The notes under the pieces were generated by a model, which made no database searches, was not told the origin of the DNA, and saw nothing but the letters and a program-made list of their open reading frames with translations. From CBDAUN01 sp965200645 (GTDB lineage: Bacteria > Pseudomonadota > Gammaproteobacteria > Arenicellales > JAJDZL01), in NCBI GenBank assembly GCA_965200645.1, contig CBDAUN010000003.1:1426001-1490000 (forward strand): 64,000 nucleotides of DNA, given 5' to 3'. This document shows, one piece after another, positions 1-9,372 of the stretch (the stretch's first letter is position 1; every line of letters starts with the position of its first letter). Position numbers and translations under genes: made by a program.

Positions 1-381
1 GCCAAGCAACAGCCTGCCAACAACAAGTGCAAGAATAGCCGCAATTAAGTGAGAATCCGTCCAGGTCTCATAGCGAGTCACTAGAAAATCCTTACCATCA
101 ATCAAAGCCTGGTCTGCGGCGTTTGAGAACTTGTATACGAGCGCTAAATTCACCGCGGCTATCATGTCTACAGAAAACCCAATCCAAAAGAGAATCCAAT
201 TCCCACGTATTGCTGCCCAGAAAAAACTTCCGAGCAGTGCTGAAACATTTACATGCCACTTCGATAAAGAAGCCCGTTGAATTTCTAAAAATACGTTGGT
301 GTAATACTTTGCGTTGCTATCGGCAAAACGCTCAAATGATGCCAATGTTTCCTGGTTTGCATCGTATGCTTCCTGATTCAT
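1..381 (-). CDS. Glycine betaine/proline ABC transporter permease, ProW-like (3' part beyond window)
   Basis: The reading frame opens with ATG at 381, overlapping the stop of the upstream ATPase gene as ATGA, and stays open to the window edge, so only about 127 N-terminal residues are seen. The start reads MNQEAYDANQETLASFERF. A soluble N-terminal stretch is followed by a hydrophobic segment (near residues 45-75) and a second starting at the edge. The overlap with a ProV/OpuAA-type ATPase makes a betaine-type permease the natural reading. The permease signature itself lies outside the window, so the assignment rests mainly on context. Confidence 0.7.
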   Translation of the reverse strand, partial: MNQEAYDANQETLASFERFADSNAKYYTNVFLEIQRASLSKWHVNVSALLGSFFWAAIRGNWILFWIGFSVDMIAAVNLALVYKFSNAADQALIDGKDFLVTRYETWTDSHLIAAILALVVGRLLLG

Positions 382-1445
382 CAGTTTTCTCCTTGGATTC
401 CTCTCAATAATGCGTCCTTAGTGACAATACCTACGACTTTCCCGTCATGTTCCACCAATATCGGGTTGTCCTGACCGATTGACATATTCACAAGGGTATC
501 TAAATCCGCGTCTTCGGGGGCTCGTTGGCATTGACTAAGGTCAACTTGTTCCTCATCACTTGCATTGAACTCGTCAATTGAAATCATGACAGTGTTGGCA
601 AATACCAGTTTCAATCGCGAAATTCCCTTTACGAAGTCCGCAACATAGTCGTCAGCAGGGTTAGTCACGATATCTTCCGGTGTCCCTGTCTGAACTATCT
701 CACCGTCCTTCATTATGGAAATGCGAGTACCCATTCGAATCGCCTCATCCAGATCATGGGTAATAAACAGAGTGGTTTTGTTCATGGTGTTCGACAATTC
801 CAAAAATTCATCTTGAAGACCACGTCGAATTAACGGATCCAGCGCCGAAAATGGCTCATCCATCAGCAGGATTTCCGGGTCGGCAGCAAGTGCTCTGGCC
901 AGCCCAACACGTTGCTGCATTCCTCCGGAAAGCTCATTCGGCATGCGGTCACCATAACCCTGCAAGTGAACTCTTTCGATTACCTTGTCAGCGACCTGAT
1001 TTCGTGTATAGGCATCGACATTGCGTAGTTCAAGGGCAAATGCGATGTTATCGCGAACGGAGCGATGTGGCAGCAGTGCCATATTTTGAAACACCATTCC
1101 GATGCGGTCGGCACGCACGGCTCTCAGTTGCTCAGGAGAAAGGGCACCTACATCCTGATCTTTGATGAAGATTTTTCCGTAAGTGGGCTCAATTAACCGA
1201 TTGATGTGACGCACTAGAGTCGACTTCCCTGATCCCGATAGACCCATAATGCAAAAAATCTCACCCTCATAAACTTCAAAACTTGCGTTTTTTACCCCGA
1301 TTACGGACTCAAATCGCTCAAGCACTTGCGCTTTATCAAGATTGTCCTTGCGCACCGCTTCAAGGGCGTCAAGGGCGCGGTCGCCGAAAATTTTCCAGAC
1401 TTCGTTGGCGGTAACGACGGGGGCACCTTTCACTTCACTGTTCAC
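381..1445 (-). CDS. proV: Glycine betaine/proline ABC transporter ATP-binding protein (ProV/OpuAA type)
   Basis: This 354-residue protein is the ATPase of an osmolyte importer acting at the inner membrane. Visible motifs are Walker A GLSGSGKST (about 68-76), Q-loop FQNMALLPH, ABC signature LSGGMQQR (about 172-179) and Walker B ILLMDEP (about 192-198). After residue 260 a CBS-type domain ends in NPILVEHDGKVVGIVTKDAL. The long N-terminal extension before Walker A and the C-terminal CBS domain are typical of ProV/OpuAA, which sense ionic strength through CBS domains. It overlaps the downstream permease by four bases and lies 64 bases after the flavoprotein gene, so the transporter is probably co-transcribed with betaine catabolic genes. 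Confidence 0.92.
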   Translation of the reverse strand: MNSEVKGAPVVTANEVWKIFGDRALDALEAVRKDNLDKAQVLERFESVIGVKNASFEVYEGEIFCIMGLSGSGKSTLVRHINRLIEPTYGKIFIKDQDVGALSPEQLRAVRADRIGMVFQNMALLPHRSVRDNIAFALELRNVDAYTRNQVADKVIERVHLQGYGDRMPNELSGGMQQRVGLARALAADPEILLMDEPFSALDPLIRRGLQDEFLELSNTMNKTTLFITHDLDEAIRMGTRISIMKDGEIVQTGTPEDIVTNPADDYVADFVKGISRLKLVFANTVMISIDEFNASDEEQVDLSQCQRAPEDADLDTLVNMSIGQDNPILVEHDGKVVGIVTKDALLRGIQGEN

Positions 1446-1509
1446 TGGACACTCCTAATTGTTTTTTCGATGTTTGAACTATGTTATTTCAAATATTTAA
1501 AGTTGATGT

Positions 1510-2736
1510 CTAATTTAGCCGTAATGCGTATCCCTTAGCATAGCTTCTGACGATCAAGTCAACCGCCTGGTTACGCGACATTTTTTGCGAAAATCTTAAA
1601 GGAGATACAGCAGGTATTTCATAAGGGGGATTTCCTTTCGCAATCCAATGGCTTAAATATTTTCCGGAACCGCCTCCAGTACCTATACCGATGCTAAAAC
1701 CTGCTGCCAACCATAAACCAGGCATACTTACAACGGGTCCAAGCAACGGACAGCCGTCAGGCGTATAGCAAATCGGACCATTGTGAACCGCCTTAATTGG
1801 CACTTCGGCCATCATGGGAATTCGCTCAAACAATCGCTCCAAATGCGGTTCCAATCGCTCAATATCGTTCTCTAGCAATTCTTCACCAAAACTGGCAGGT
1901 ATCCCATCTATCATCCAAGGTTTCGGATTTGATTCATATATGCCAAACAAGAATCCACTACCTTCCTGCCTGATATTAACTGGTGGATAAGGATCTCGCA
2001 CCGTCGGCAACTTGCAACAAAGATTTTCCACTTCGACCAAGCTGTCAGTGATTAATTCGTGATGTTCCAGCGCATATAGAGGTAGATTCAAACCTAAAGG
2101 CTCAAGCAGTTCTCTCGCCCAAAAGCTGGTTGCAACCACGACGTGTTCCGCCAAGACCACTCCATCAGTAGTTTGGATTCGCCACTTGCCGTTGGCATCG
2201 ATGACTAGTTTTTTTACTTCGCAATGACGTTGAATTTGTGCACCGGCTTGAGTAGCGACTTTGGCTAAGGCTCTAGTTGTAGCCGAAGGGTCTACGTGTC
2301 CGTCATCAGGAGTGTGTGCAGCACCAAACAACCCTTGGGTATTCAATAACGGGTGAAGTTTTTCGATAGTCTCGACATCTACCACTTCATAATTCACATT
2401 CATTGCTTCGTACAATCCTGTAAGATTCTGATAAAAGCGTAACTCTTCAGTAGTTGTCGCAAGTCTCAAACTACCAGTTTGATGAAAGCCGATTGGGTCC
2501 CCGCACTTGTGTTCCGCTTCCAGGTAGGTGGCAAGCGAATCCACATAAAGTTGAGTGATTTCCGGGTAGTGGCCAAAGAAGGTGACATTACCGGCGGCAT
2601 GCCACGTTGAACCAGCAGTTAAGTCACGTTTTTCAAGCAATAACACATCATTCCAACCCACCTTGCAAAGATGGTACAAAACACTGCATCCCACAATCCC
2701 ACCGCCAATCACGACTACCTGCACTGACGTTTTCAT
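1510..2736 (-). CDS. DAO-family FAD oxidoreductase, dimethylglycine/sarcosine dehydrogenase-like, without a folate domain
   Basis: This 408-residue flavoprotein starts with a dinucleotide-binding motif, VVVIGGGIVGCSVLYHL (about 8-24). It carries STWHAAG (about 44-50), the hallmark of dimethylglycine and sarcosine dehydrogenases, in which the histidine binds FAD covalently. The C-terminal FAD-contact region is also present (GLWLAAGFSIGIGTGGGSG). Full dimethylglycine dehydrogenases run past 800 residues because a GcvT-like folate domain follows; that half is absent and the gene ends cleanly. It overlaps the MttB-family gene by four bases (ATGA). Demethylation of dimethylglycine or sarcosine derived from imported betaine is the likely role. 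The exact substrate is not readable from sequence. Confidence 0.82.
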   Translation of the reverse strand: MKTSVQVVVIGGGIVGCSVLYHLCKVGWNDVLLLEKRDLTAGSTWHAAGNVTFFGHYPEITQLYVDSLATYLEAEHKCGDPIGFHQTGSLRLATTTEELRFYQNLTGLYEAMNVNYEVVDVETIEKLHPLLNTQGLFGAAHTPDDGHVDPSATTRALAKVATQAGAQIQRHCEVKKLVIDANGKWRIQTTDGVVLAEHVVVATSFWARELLEPLGLNLPLYALEHHELITDSLVEVENLCCKLPTVRDPYPPVNIRQEGSGFLFGIYESNPKPWMIDGIPASFGEELLENDIERLEPHLERLFERIPMMAEVPIKAVHNGPICYTPDGCPLLGPVVSMPGLWLAAGFSIGIGTGGGSGKYLSHWIAKGNPPYEIPAVSPLRFSQKMSRNQAVDLIVRSYAKGYALRLN

Positions 2737-4280
2737 AGCGCAGGTGGAGCGGTGTTACTAATCTCCAGATGGATCGGATACTCGCTTCGAATCACTTGGT
2801 CTGCAGTGCTATCGATGTAGTTTGGATGATGACTATCAAGAATGCTTTTCACTCGATCCGTCGCCCGTTGCCATAAGTCCTTGCCACCATCATCCTGCCA
2901 ATCGTCGATGGAAGTTCTATCTATCATTTCGGAGTACACATACTCTCGCTTCATCAGTTCTAGAGTTTGTGGGTGGCCCAAAAAATGTCCGGCGCCGTGA
3001 ACGGACTCGTCGATGACCGATAGCGAAAGAGTTTGCTCATTCACTTCGATGCCTTGCGCAATTCTTCGAACATAGGACAGCAATTCATTATCGACCACCA
3101 TAGATTCAAACGAACATCCCAATAGACTACCCAACATGCCAGCGGATTCGTACACGAAGCCACCACCACCAAGTGCCGCTAATGTCGAAGTGAGCGCCTT
3201 TTCAAATCCTGCCTGTGCATCCGGAACCTTCGAATCCGACATAGATGCACCTACCCCTCCTGGAATTCCATAGAACTTTGACATTTGGCTGGATGCGGCT
3301 CCCAACAGTGCCTGTTCTGGCCCTCCACCACTAAACGCTCCGGTTCGTAAATCGGAGACCATAAGCCAATTACCAAAAATTACCGGATGCCCAGACTTTA
3401 GGAGGTTGACTACCGTCAGCGTCGCCAGACTTTCTGCGCAACCCTGAGCCAAAGTACCTGCCAGTGCTGCCGGAGCCGTTGCGCCGGCCTGCGGACCCGT
3501 AAGTGAATTTATCGGCATTCCAATATCAACCGCAGCACATGCCACATCCAAAGCGTCCGGAGCAAACGACAGGGGTGAAACTATACCCGTGATATGAACA
3601 GTGCAAAATGGGCGCTCAAAAAACTTTCCTTCACCGCCTGCGAGGTGGTTCAGTAAGGGCTCAGCGCGATACACGTTTTCACCGGTTACAAAACTAGTAG
3701 CAATATGTTTTTTGGTGCCTGCAGCACAGGCATAGATGGTATTGACGTCGAGTTCGTAATTGTCCGTCATATCCCTGGCCACCACAGGTCTGGTAAACCA
3801 TTGAATGTTTTCCAGACAATCGCACAATCGTGCAAGATCATAGAGATCCCTTAATGTACTGCTTCGGTACTCGCGGCTGTCAATGTCAAGCATCGACACC
3901 GCTGCGCCACCTGTACAAAAGTTCAGATTGGAATTATTAGCTTGGAAGTCAAACTTGGCATCTCTGCCATGTACCACAAAATCCTTTGCAGCCAGAGCAA
4001 TTTGATCTTCAACCAACGACTCTGGAAACAGCACCCTGCCGCTGCCGCTGATCGAACAGCCACGCTCAATTGCAACCTTAGTTACCCGGTCAGTAGCATT
4101 TGCTACCCCAACCGTTGCCAATAGCTTTATGGCGGTTTGATGAACTTGCTCCATCTCCCGCTCTGAAAGTAATTGGAATGGGGCGTTGATCTTGGAGCCG
4201 CCCACCATCGATGCAGAAGGAATTCTGCTCTGCTCAACCTGACGGCGTTGTCGAATCCTAACTGTCTTCTTGCCACGCAT
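2733..4280 (-). CDS. Trimethylamine methyltransferase (MttB) family protein, non-pyrrolysine type
   Basis: The 515-residue product belongs to the MttB superfamily (COG5598), whose characterised members move a methyl group from a quaternary or tertiary amine to a corrinoid protein. Recognisable stretches are a glycine-rich segment FSGGGPEQALLGAASSQM, GGVGASMSDSKVPDAQAGFEK, and the C-terminal DESVHGAGHFLGHPQTLELM. No in-frame amber codon interrupts the gene, so it belongs with the non-pyrrolysine branch, which includes betaine, proline-betaine and carnitine methyltransferases. ATG at 4280 is preferred over TTG at 4283. Coupling to a DMGDH-like enzyme and a betaine importer suggests glycine betaine as substrate. 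No corrinoid protein gene is in the window. Confidence 0.8.
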   Translation of the reverse strand: MRGKKTVRIRQRRQVEQSRIPSASMVGGSKINAPFQLLSEREMEQVHQTAIKLLATVGVANATDRVTKVAIERGCSISGSGRVLFPESLVEDQIALAAKDFVVHGRDAKFDFQANNSNLNFCTGGAAVSMLDIDSREYRSSTLRDLYDLARLCDCLENIQWFTRPVVARDMTDNYELDVNTIYACAAGTKKHIATSFVTGENVYRAEPLLNHLAGGEGKFFERPFCTVHITGIVSPLSFAPDALDVACAAVDIGMPINSLTGPQAGATAPAALAGTLAQGCAESLATLTVVNLLKSGHPVIFGNWLMVSDLRTGAFSGGGPEQALLGAASSQMSKFYGIPGGVGASMSDSKVPDAQAGFEKALTSTLAALGGGGFVYESAGMLGSLLGCSFESMVVDNELLSYVRRIAQGIEVNEQTLSLSVIDESVHGAGHFLGHPQTLELMKREYVYSEMIDRTSIDDWQDDGGKDLWQRATDRVKSILDSHHPNYIDSTADQVIRSEYPIHLEISNTAPPAL

Positions 4281-4428
4281 CAAAACAGATAACGTTACTT
4301 ATCGGAGAACCTCGACTCCACAGTTGAACCGGTTGAAAGTAAAGCAATGAAGGGAATTCTGGCTCCTGGTCACCAATACTAGAGCAGAAACTGGCAGAAC
4401 TTCTAGATGAAATTTGAATATCGACAAT

Positions 4429-4908
4429 TTATGTCTTGCTGTCACGAATCTGGTGAATTCCAACTTGCCCCTTTTCCGACACGGAACATTCACCAGAGTC
4501 GCTCATACCCTTGCAAACCCCATAAAGATGCAAAGAATGACTTTCCAGTTTGAAACCGAATGATTCAGCGACCGCAGTTTGACGCGATTCTATTTCATGA
4601 TCTACAAATTCAAACACACGCCCACAATTTACACAGACAATGTGGTCATGATGATCTTCGTCATTTAATTCCCAGTAAGCCTTGTCCTCTCCGGTGAATC
4701 GATGACGCAAAACAATTCCGGATTGTTCAAATTGCGTCAGCACACGATAAACTGTGGCCAGTCCTACTTCGCTACCCGAGTCGCGCAGAAGTTGATAAAT
4801 ATCCTCTGCGCCTAAATGACGCTCAGCGGATGTTTCAAGTATTTCGAGTATCAACCGCCGCGGCTGAGTTGGCCTCAACCCTGCTGACTTTAAACTGGTA
4901 GTAGTCAC
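4429..4908 (-). CDS. fur: Ferric uptake regulator Fur
   Basis: A 159-residue Fur-family repressor. The N-terminal winged helix includes KSAGLRPTQPRRLILEILE and the DNA-recognition region EVGLATVYRVLTQFEQSGIV. The metal-binding dimerisation half has EDHHDHIVCVNCGRVFEF, with the HHDH cluster and a CxxC pair, and SHSLHLYGVC. Resemblance to enterobacterial Fur across the recognition helix favours Fur over Zur or PerR. The start is GTG at 4908, preceded on the minus strand by GGAGG six bases away. A palindrome, CTCCGAAGCTTTGGAG, overlaps this ribosome-binding site and could fold or bind a regulator. The gene reads towards the betaine genes, 148 bases upstream of the methyltransferase. Confidence 0.9.
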   Translation of the reverse strand: MTTTSLKSAGLRPTQPRRLILEILETSAERHLGAEDIYQLLRDSGSEVGLATVYRVLTQFEQSGIVLRHRFTGEDKAYWELNDEDHHDHIVCVNCGRVFEFVDHEIESRQTAVAESFGFKLESHSLHLYGVCKGMSDSGECSVSEKGQVGIHQIRDSKT

Positions 4909-4962
4909 GATTCACCTCCGAAGCTTTGGAGTGCGCCTATGACCATTCAATTTATCACGAAT

Positions 4963-6219
4963 TCAGTGCTCACGCAGAAGCACTGATTTTAAGAACCCTA
5001 ACTGTTGATCGGCAGCATCTTCCTTTTTGGCAGACTCGGGCAGGTCTCCGGTAATGCCACATGCATATTTCATTATGCGGTGCTTTACGGAGCCGAGCGA
5101 ATTTGTAACACTCAATCCAAATCCTGATACGGCTGGCAACAATGGCGCAAATTTGTTAAAGCCGAGATTGAATCCGTGTACGACACTCATCATTGGCTGA
5201 TTAGCCGCCTTTCTCCATCTTTCGAATTTTCGAATCTGTCGCAACTCCCAAATGTCGGTCTCAGATTTTTGAGAACTGTTTACAATTTGAGCAAGAGACG
5301 CCGCGTCCATCAAGCCAAGATTGACACCCATTCCAGCAAGCGGATGAATAACATGTGCAGCGTCTCCGATTAACACTGTACGATCGCTTTGATAAGAATC
5401 GGCTTGCATTCGTCTCAAAGCGAAAGATGCCCGTTCACTTGCCAACTTTGTCGTGCCTAACCGATTATCCAGTTTCTTTGCAAGAATTTCGCAAAATTCT
5501 ACTTCCGGGACACTTAATAGCTCCAGAGCCTGCTTGTTGCTTAAGGTCCACACAATGGATGAAGAGCCATCATCCAATGGCAAAAATGCAAGCGGTCCGG
5601 TGTGCAAAAATCGTTGAAACGATGTGTGACAATGCGGTTCGGAAGTTTCTATCTTAGCGACAATTGCAGTCTGCTGATATTCAGATATTTGTGCCTGAAT
5701 TCCCGCACACCTGCGCACCATCGAATCACCGCCATCTGCACCGACGACCATACTCGCATTCACCCTGGATCCATCCTCAAAGTGCACATCCACTGAATTT
5801 CCTTGTGACTCGATGCTTTGTAGCAACTTGCCTGTTTGCAACTCAATCGCCTCTGAATTCCTGGCGATGTCCAGTAAAGCAGACAGAAGCACGCTTCGTT
5901 CAACGATATGACCCATGCGGTCTTCGCCAATTTCACCAGCAAGAAATTCAATTCTACCTACAGATTCACCCCATACCTCAATGGCTCGAAAAGGACAGGC
6001 TCGAAAGTTCTCTACGTTATTCCAAGCTCCGATGTTGCTCAAAAACCTCTCTGACCCCAAGTTGATCGTATTGACTACAATGTCATACTCTTTAGTAATT
6101 GAGGCGTCCAGATCTCCTCGTTCAGCTACGAGCACACGCCTGTTCGAGTCTCTGAATGCGCAGGCAAATGCCAATCCAACTATGCCTCCGCCAATAACAA
6201 CAATGTCGTAATCCATCAT
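4963..6219 (-). CDS. ubiI: Ubiquinone-biosynthesis FAD monooxygenase, UbiI/VisC-like
   Basis: A 418-residue flavin monooxygenase of the UbiH/COQ6 family. The FAD fingerprint IVVIGGGIVGLAFA is at about 5-18. The family motif GDAAHVIHPLAGMGVNLGLMDAASLAQ contacts FAD near residues 286-312, and a DG-type motif lies near VVGADGGDSMVRR. These enzymes hydroxylate the ring of ubiquinone precursors at the membrane face. As in E. coli it is the gene after ubiH in the pepP operon, 21 bases downstream, which is why UbiI/VisC is chosen among the paralogues. Paralogue specificity cannot be proven from sequence alone. Confidence 0.85.
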   Translation of the reverse strand: MMDYDIVVIGGGIVGLAFACAFRDSNRRVLVAERGDLDASITKEYDIVVNTINLGSERFLSNIGAWNNVENFRACPFRAIEVWGESVGRIEFLAGEIGEDRMGHIVERSVLLSALLDIARNSEAIELQTGKLLQSIESQGNSVDVHFEDGSRVNASMVVGADGGDSMVRRCAGIQAQISEYQQTAIVAKIETSEPHCHTSFQRFLHTGPLAFLPLDDGSSSIVWTLSNKQALELLSVPEVEFCEILAKKLDNRLGTTKLASERASFALRRMQADSYQSDRTVLIGDAAHVIHPLAGMGVNLGLMDAASLAQIVNSSQKSETDIWELRQIRKFERWRKAANQPMMSVVHGFNLGFNKFAPLLPAVSGFGLSVTNSLGSVKHRIMKYACGITGDLPESAKKEDAADQQLGFLKSVLLREH

Positions 6220-6240
6220 TTGATCAAAAAGTGTTCAGGT

Positions 6241-7467
6241 TTATCGTTTTTTACTGCTTGTGTTTTGCAAACTGCGTAGTCCGGTAGTTCTGCGCAACAA
6301 AAACCGACGAGACGGTGAATAGTTGCTAATCGCGAAAATTCCTATCCTTCTCGCCAGTCGCATCCACGGTCGGCTATCTGCAAATATTCTAACCAATCCG
6401 TGGGTAAACAACACCACCGAACGCCCCTCACTTTGTCTGCGCCGTTCATAATTCTGTAACACCGTCAGCGAACCAACATCCCATCCACGGTTGCGATATT
6501 TGATTAATTCCTCAGCCAACATCGCTATTTCACGCAGTCCAAGGTTCAACCCTTGTCCAGCGACGGGGTGCACGACATGGGCAGCGTTTCCTACGGCTAC
6601 GGCACGCTCAGAGACAGCGCACTTAAGCCAACTTCGATATAGAGGGTAAACGACCCGCTTGTTAATTAATTTTACAAACCGCGGACTTTTCTCACCCAAC
6701 TCCTGTTCCAACTTTTGAATAAATTCCTGCTCGCTATATCCCAAAAGGTCATTTGAGGCAGCTGCCCGATGTGTCCAAACCAACGCATAACTTCGGTCAC
6801 GAATTGGCAGCAGTGCTATCGGACCATGAAGCGTAAAGATTTCATAGGCTCTGCCAAAGTGCTTTTCGTCCATATCTAGTTGGCATACCAGTGCGTTTTG
6901 CCGATAGCGCCTTTGCTCGAGTTCAAACCCAAGCTGACCACACAATTCCGAGCGTCCGCCATCAGCAATCACGGCCAGATTGGCACTGATTCTGCGTACA
7001 GATTTCCCTATACTGACTGTAACGGTTGCGGTATCTCTTGACACGTTAATGTTATGAGCCTTTGCCGGTGTAATGACTTCGACATTTGCCCTGCCATTCA
7101 ATCGCTGATAAAGACTTTTACCAATGGCATTTGCCTCCACGTTCCAACCCAGTGCTTCGCAACCGATATCGGTGGCCGACATAGTTGCCTTGACTCGACT
7201 TCCCTGCTCTGTTACAAAGATGTCATTGATCGGTGAAACCTGACGAAAGGGTAATTGGTCCCAAATGTCCCAGCTTGAGAGAATTTTCTTAGCACTAAAT
7301 GTCAGCGCTAACATGCGGCTGTCGAAGCTCGGTTGCTGACTGTTGCCGAGTATCGCCGATTCAATGAGTGCGACTTTCAGATTTGAGGAGTCCAGTGCGA
7401 CAGCGAGACTGGCTCCAACAAGTCCACCGCCACAGATCACAATGTCAAATTCGTTCGTTGAACTCAT
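6241..7467 (-). CDS. ubiH: 2-octaprenyl-6-methoxyphenol hydroxylase UbiH
   Basis: This 408-residue paralogue of the neighbouring monooxygenase shows IVICGGGLVGASLAVAL at the N terminus and GNAAHVVHPVAGQGLNLGLREIAML near residue 290. The central loop VIADGGRSELCGQLG is the DG motif. It follows pepP by 38 bases on the minus strand, matching the pepP-ubiH-ubiI order of many gammaproteobacteria. It is expected to hydroxylate a ring carbon of an octaprenylphenol intermediate in aerobic ubiquinone synthesis, fitting an organism with quinone-linked respiration. Confidence 0.86.
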   Translation of the reverse strand: MSSTNEFDIVICGGGLVGASLAVALDSSNLKVALIESAILGNSQQPSFDSRMLALTFSAKKILSSWDIWDQLPFRQVSPINDIFVTEQGSRVKATMSATDIGCEALGWNVEANAIGKSLYQRLNGRANVEVITPAKAHNINVSRDTATVTVSIGKSVRRISANLAVIADGGRSELCGQLGFELEQRRYRQNALVCQLDMDEKHFGRAYEIFTLHGPIALLPIRDRSYALVWTHRAAASNDLLGYSEQEFIQKLEQELGEKSPRFVKLINKRVVYPLYRSWLKCAVSERAVAVGNAAHVVHPVAGQGLNLGLREIAMLAEELIKYRNRGWDVGSLTVLQNYERRRQSEGRSVVLFTHGLVRIFADSRPWMRLARRIGIFAISNYSPSRRFLLRRTTGLRSLQNTSSKKR

Positions 7468-7505
7468 TCATTCACTAGCAATGCCAAGCAGTCCTACAAC
7501 TTAAG

Positions 7506-8801
7506 TTACTGAACACCTTCCATTAGAGCTTCTATTTCATCGGGCTGTTTGGGAACCATCGAGGTCAGTATTTCGTTGCCCTGATCGGTTATCAAAACAT
7601 CATCTTCAATTCGAATACCAATTCCGTGAAAACTCTCTGGCACATCCTGTGCGGGGTTAATATAGATTCCGGGCTCAACGGTCATGCACATACCAGGTTC
7701 AAGTTGTAGAGACTCACCTTGTTTGGCGTAGTTACCGGCATCATGTACATCAAGACCCAGCCAGTGGCCTATTTTGTGCATGTAGAATCTCTTGTATGTC
7801 TCCTGCTCAATAATTTGGTCAACGCTGCCGTCAAGCAGTTTAAGTTGCTTCAACCCATCGGCTATAACGGCAACAGAAGCATCGTGCACTTCCGCAAAAC
7901 GACTGGATGGATTGGCTTTTTCGATCGCTTGTTGCTGTGCGTCAAGCACAATTTCATAAATTTCCCTTTGTGCCTGGGTATAGCGACCATTAACCGGAAA
8001 TGTTCGAGTAATGTCAGAGGCATAACAGTCCAACTCAGCTCCTGCATCGATGAGCAACAGGTCACCGTCACGAAGCTGTGAGTTGTTTTCAATGTAATGC
8101 AGTATGCAGGAATTATGCCCCGATGCAACAATGCTTGGGTAAGCCGTATCGCAATTTGAACACCGAAATACATTTTCAACTTCAGCTTGAATTTCGTATT
8201 CCATCATTCCCGGACGACACACTTGCATCGCCCGTCGATGCGCTTCAGCCGTAATTTGTCCAGCTTTTTTCATCACTGCGATTTCATCTTTATCCTTGCG
8301 CAGTCGCATTTGCTGAATCAGGCGACTGACATCCATGATTCCGGCTGGAGAAGAAACTCCCTTACGAACTTGTGACTTCATTTTCTTCAGCCACTTTATG
8401 ACTTTCTTATCAAAAGACGGCGAAAAACCTACGGGATAGTAGACATTATTGTGATGGGCTATGAGCTTCGGCATGATCTTATCCAAATCAGAAATGGGGT
8501 ATGAATGTGTCGCACCGTAGTCTTGAATAGCCCCGTTCTGTCCTGCTCGAATTCCATCCCACTGCTCCCGGTCTGGATCTCTTTCGTTGCAAAACAGGAT
8601 AAATTTGTTTTCTATCGAATCGGCAGCCAGTACCGCAACCGCGTTCGGCTCCGGAAAATGCGTGAGATAGTAAAAGTCGCTATTGGGGCGAAATGGATAA
8701 AACACATCAGCATTTCGTTGACGCATTGGCGCCGTTGGAATGACCGCAATTCCGTTGCCAATTTTCTCAATGAGAGCGTCTCTGCGGTTTTTGAAGTTCA
8801 T
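7506..8801 (-). CDS. pepP: Xaa-Pro aminopeptidase PepP
   Basis: A 431-residue M24 aminopeptidase P. The N-terminal creatinase-like domain (to about residue 165) contains RNADVFYPFRPNSDFYYLT. The C-terminal pita-bread domain holds the dimanganese ligands: two aspartates in LIDAGAELDCYASDITRTFP, histidine in HKIGHWLGLDVHD, and glutamates in TVEPGIYI and GIRIEDDVLIT. It removes N-terminal residues preceding proline in the cytoplasm. Its start overlaps the stop of the upstream UPF0149 gene (ATGA), indicating translational coupling. Confidence 0.93.
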   Translation of the reverse strand: MNFKNRRDALIEKIGNGIAVIPTAPMRQRNADVFYPFRPNSDFYYLTHFPEPNAVAVLAADSIENKFILFCNERDPDREQWDGIRAGQNGAIQDYGATHSYPISDLDKIMPKLIAHHNNVYYPVGFSPSFDKKVIKWLKKMKSQVRKGVSSPAGIMDVSRLIQQMRLRKDKDEIAVMKKAGQITAEAHRRAMQVCRPGMMEYEIQAEVENVFRCSNCDTAYPSIVASGHNSCILHYIENNSQLRDGDLLLIDAGAELDCYASDITRTFPVNGRYTQAQREIYEIVLDAQQQAIEKANPSSRFAEVHDASVAVIADGLKQLKLLDGSVDQIIEQETYKRFYMHKIGHWLGLDVHDAGNYAKQGESLQLEPGMCMTVEPGIYINPAQDVPESFHGIGIRIEDDVLITDQGNEILTSMVPKQPDEIEALMEGVQ

Positions 8802-9370
8802 GTTGCTTGCGCTTCTCTATCGGTGACTTCAAAAGTTCGATTGAGGTTTATTGCTGAATATTCGTAATACAGTTGAACAGCCGTTCGCACATGCTCACTG
8901 ACCGTTTCAAACGCAAACTCCTGTTCGTCAAGAGATTCTTCCGGGTCCACTTCAACATAAGCAATTGAACTAATATCGTCGATGACTTCCCGACACTCCC
9001 GCGGCAGACTTTTATCAGGAATGCTTCCAGCCAAATCCAAACCTTCAAGAAATCCCACACACCATCTCGATAAGTTTTCAACTCGGTCGTGCAGTGAATC
9101 GTCATCGCCGGGAAGCAAAACCTGAAAGTTGAACCCATCTTCCTCAAACTCACCACGCATGTCGCGACAAAAACTGACGACTTGTTCGGACAAGGGGTCA
9201 TACACTTTATCCGATATGTAGCCCCCAGTGAGCATCGCAGGCAGCCAGTCATCGACACCCTCCTCTTCGTATCCGGAGCAAACTAACGCAGTCAACTGAC
9301 CGTGAAACTCCGATGCCTCAACTCGAAAGGGCAACAAACTTAAGAAATCCTGCACATCTTCAAATTTCAT
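8798..9370 (-). CDS. ygfB: UPF0149 family protein, YgfB
   Basis: The 190-residue acidic protein matches the YgfB/YecA (UPF0149) family in length and pattern: VEASEFHGQLTALVCSG at the N terminus, FCRDMRGEFEEDGFNFQVLLPGDD in the middle and WCVGFLEGLDLAG. Its position directly before pepP is characteristic of gammaproteobacteria. The molecular role of the family is poorly defined; in pseudomonads YgfB has been linked to gene regulation. The first base of its start lies only two bases after the stop of the upstream membrane-protein gene. Confidence 0.88.
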   Translation of the reverse strand: MKFEDVQDFLSLLPFRVEASEFHGQLTALVCSGYEEEGVDDWLPAMLTGGYISDKVYDPLSEQVVSFCRDMRGEFEEDGFNFQVLLPGDDDSLHDRVENLSRWCVGFLEGLDLAGSIPDKSLPRECREVIDDISSIAYVEVDPEESLDEQEFAFETVSEHVRTAVQLYYEYSAINLNRTFEVTDREAQAT

Positions 9371-9372
9371 TG

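Noticed and set aside
2733..4280. Pyrrolysine-containing trimethylamine methyltransferase
   Set aside because: No in-frame TAG within the gene and no pyl genes in the window.
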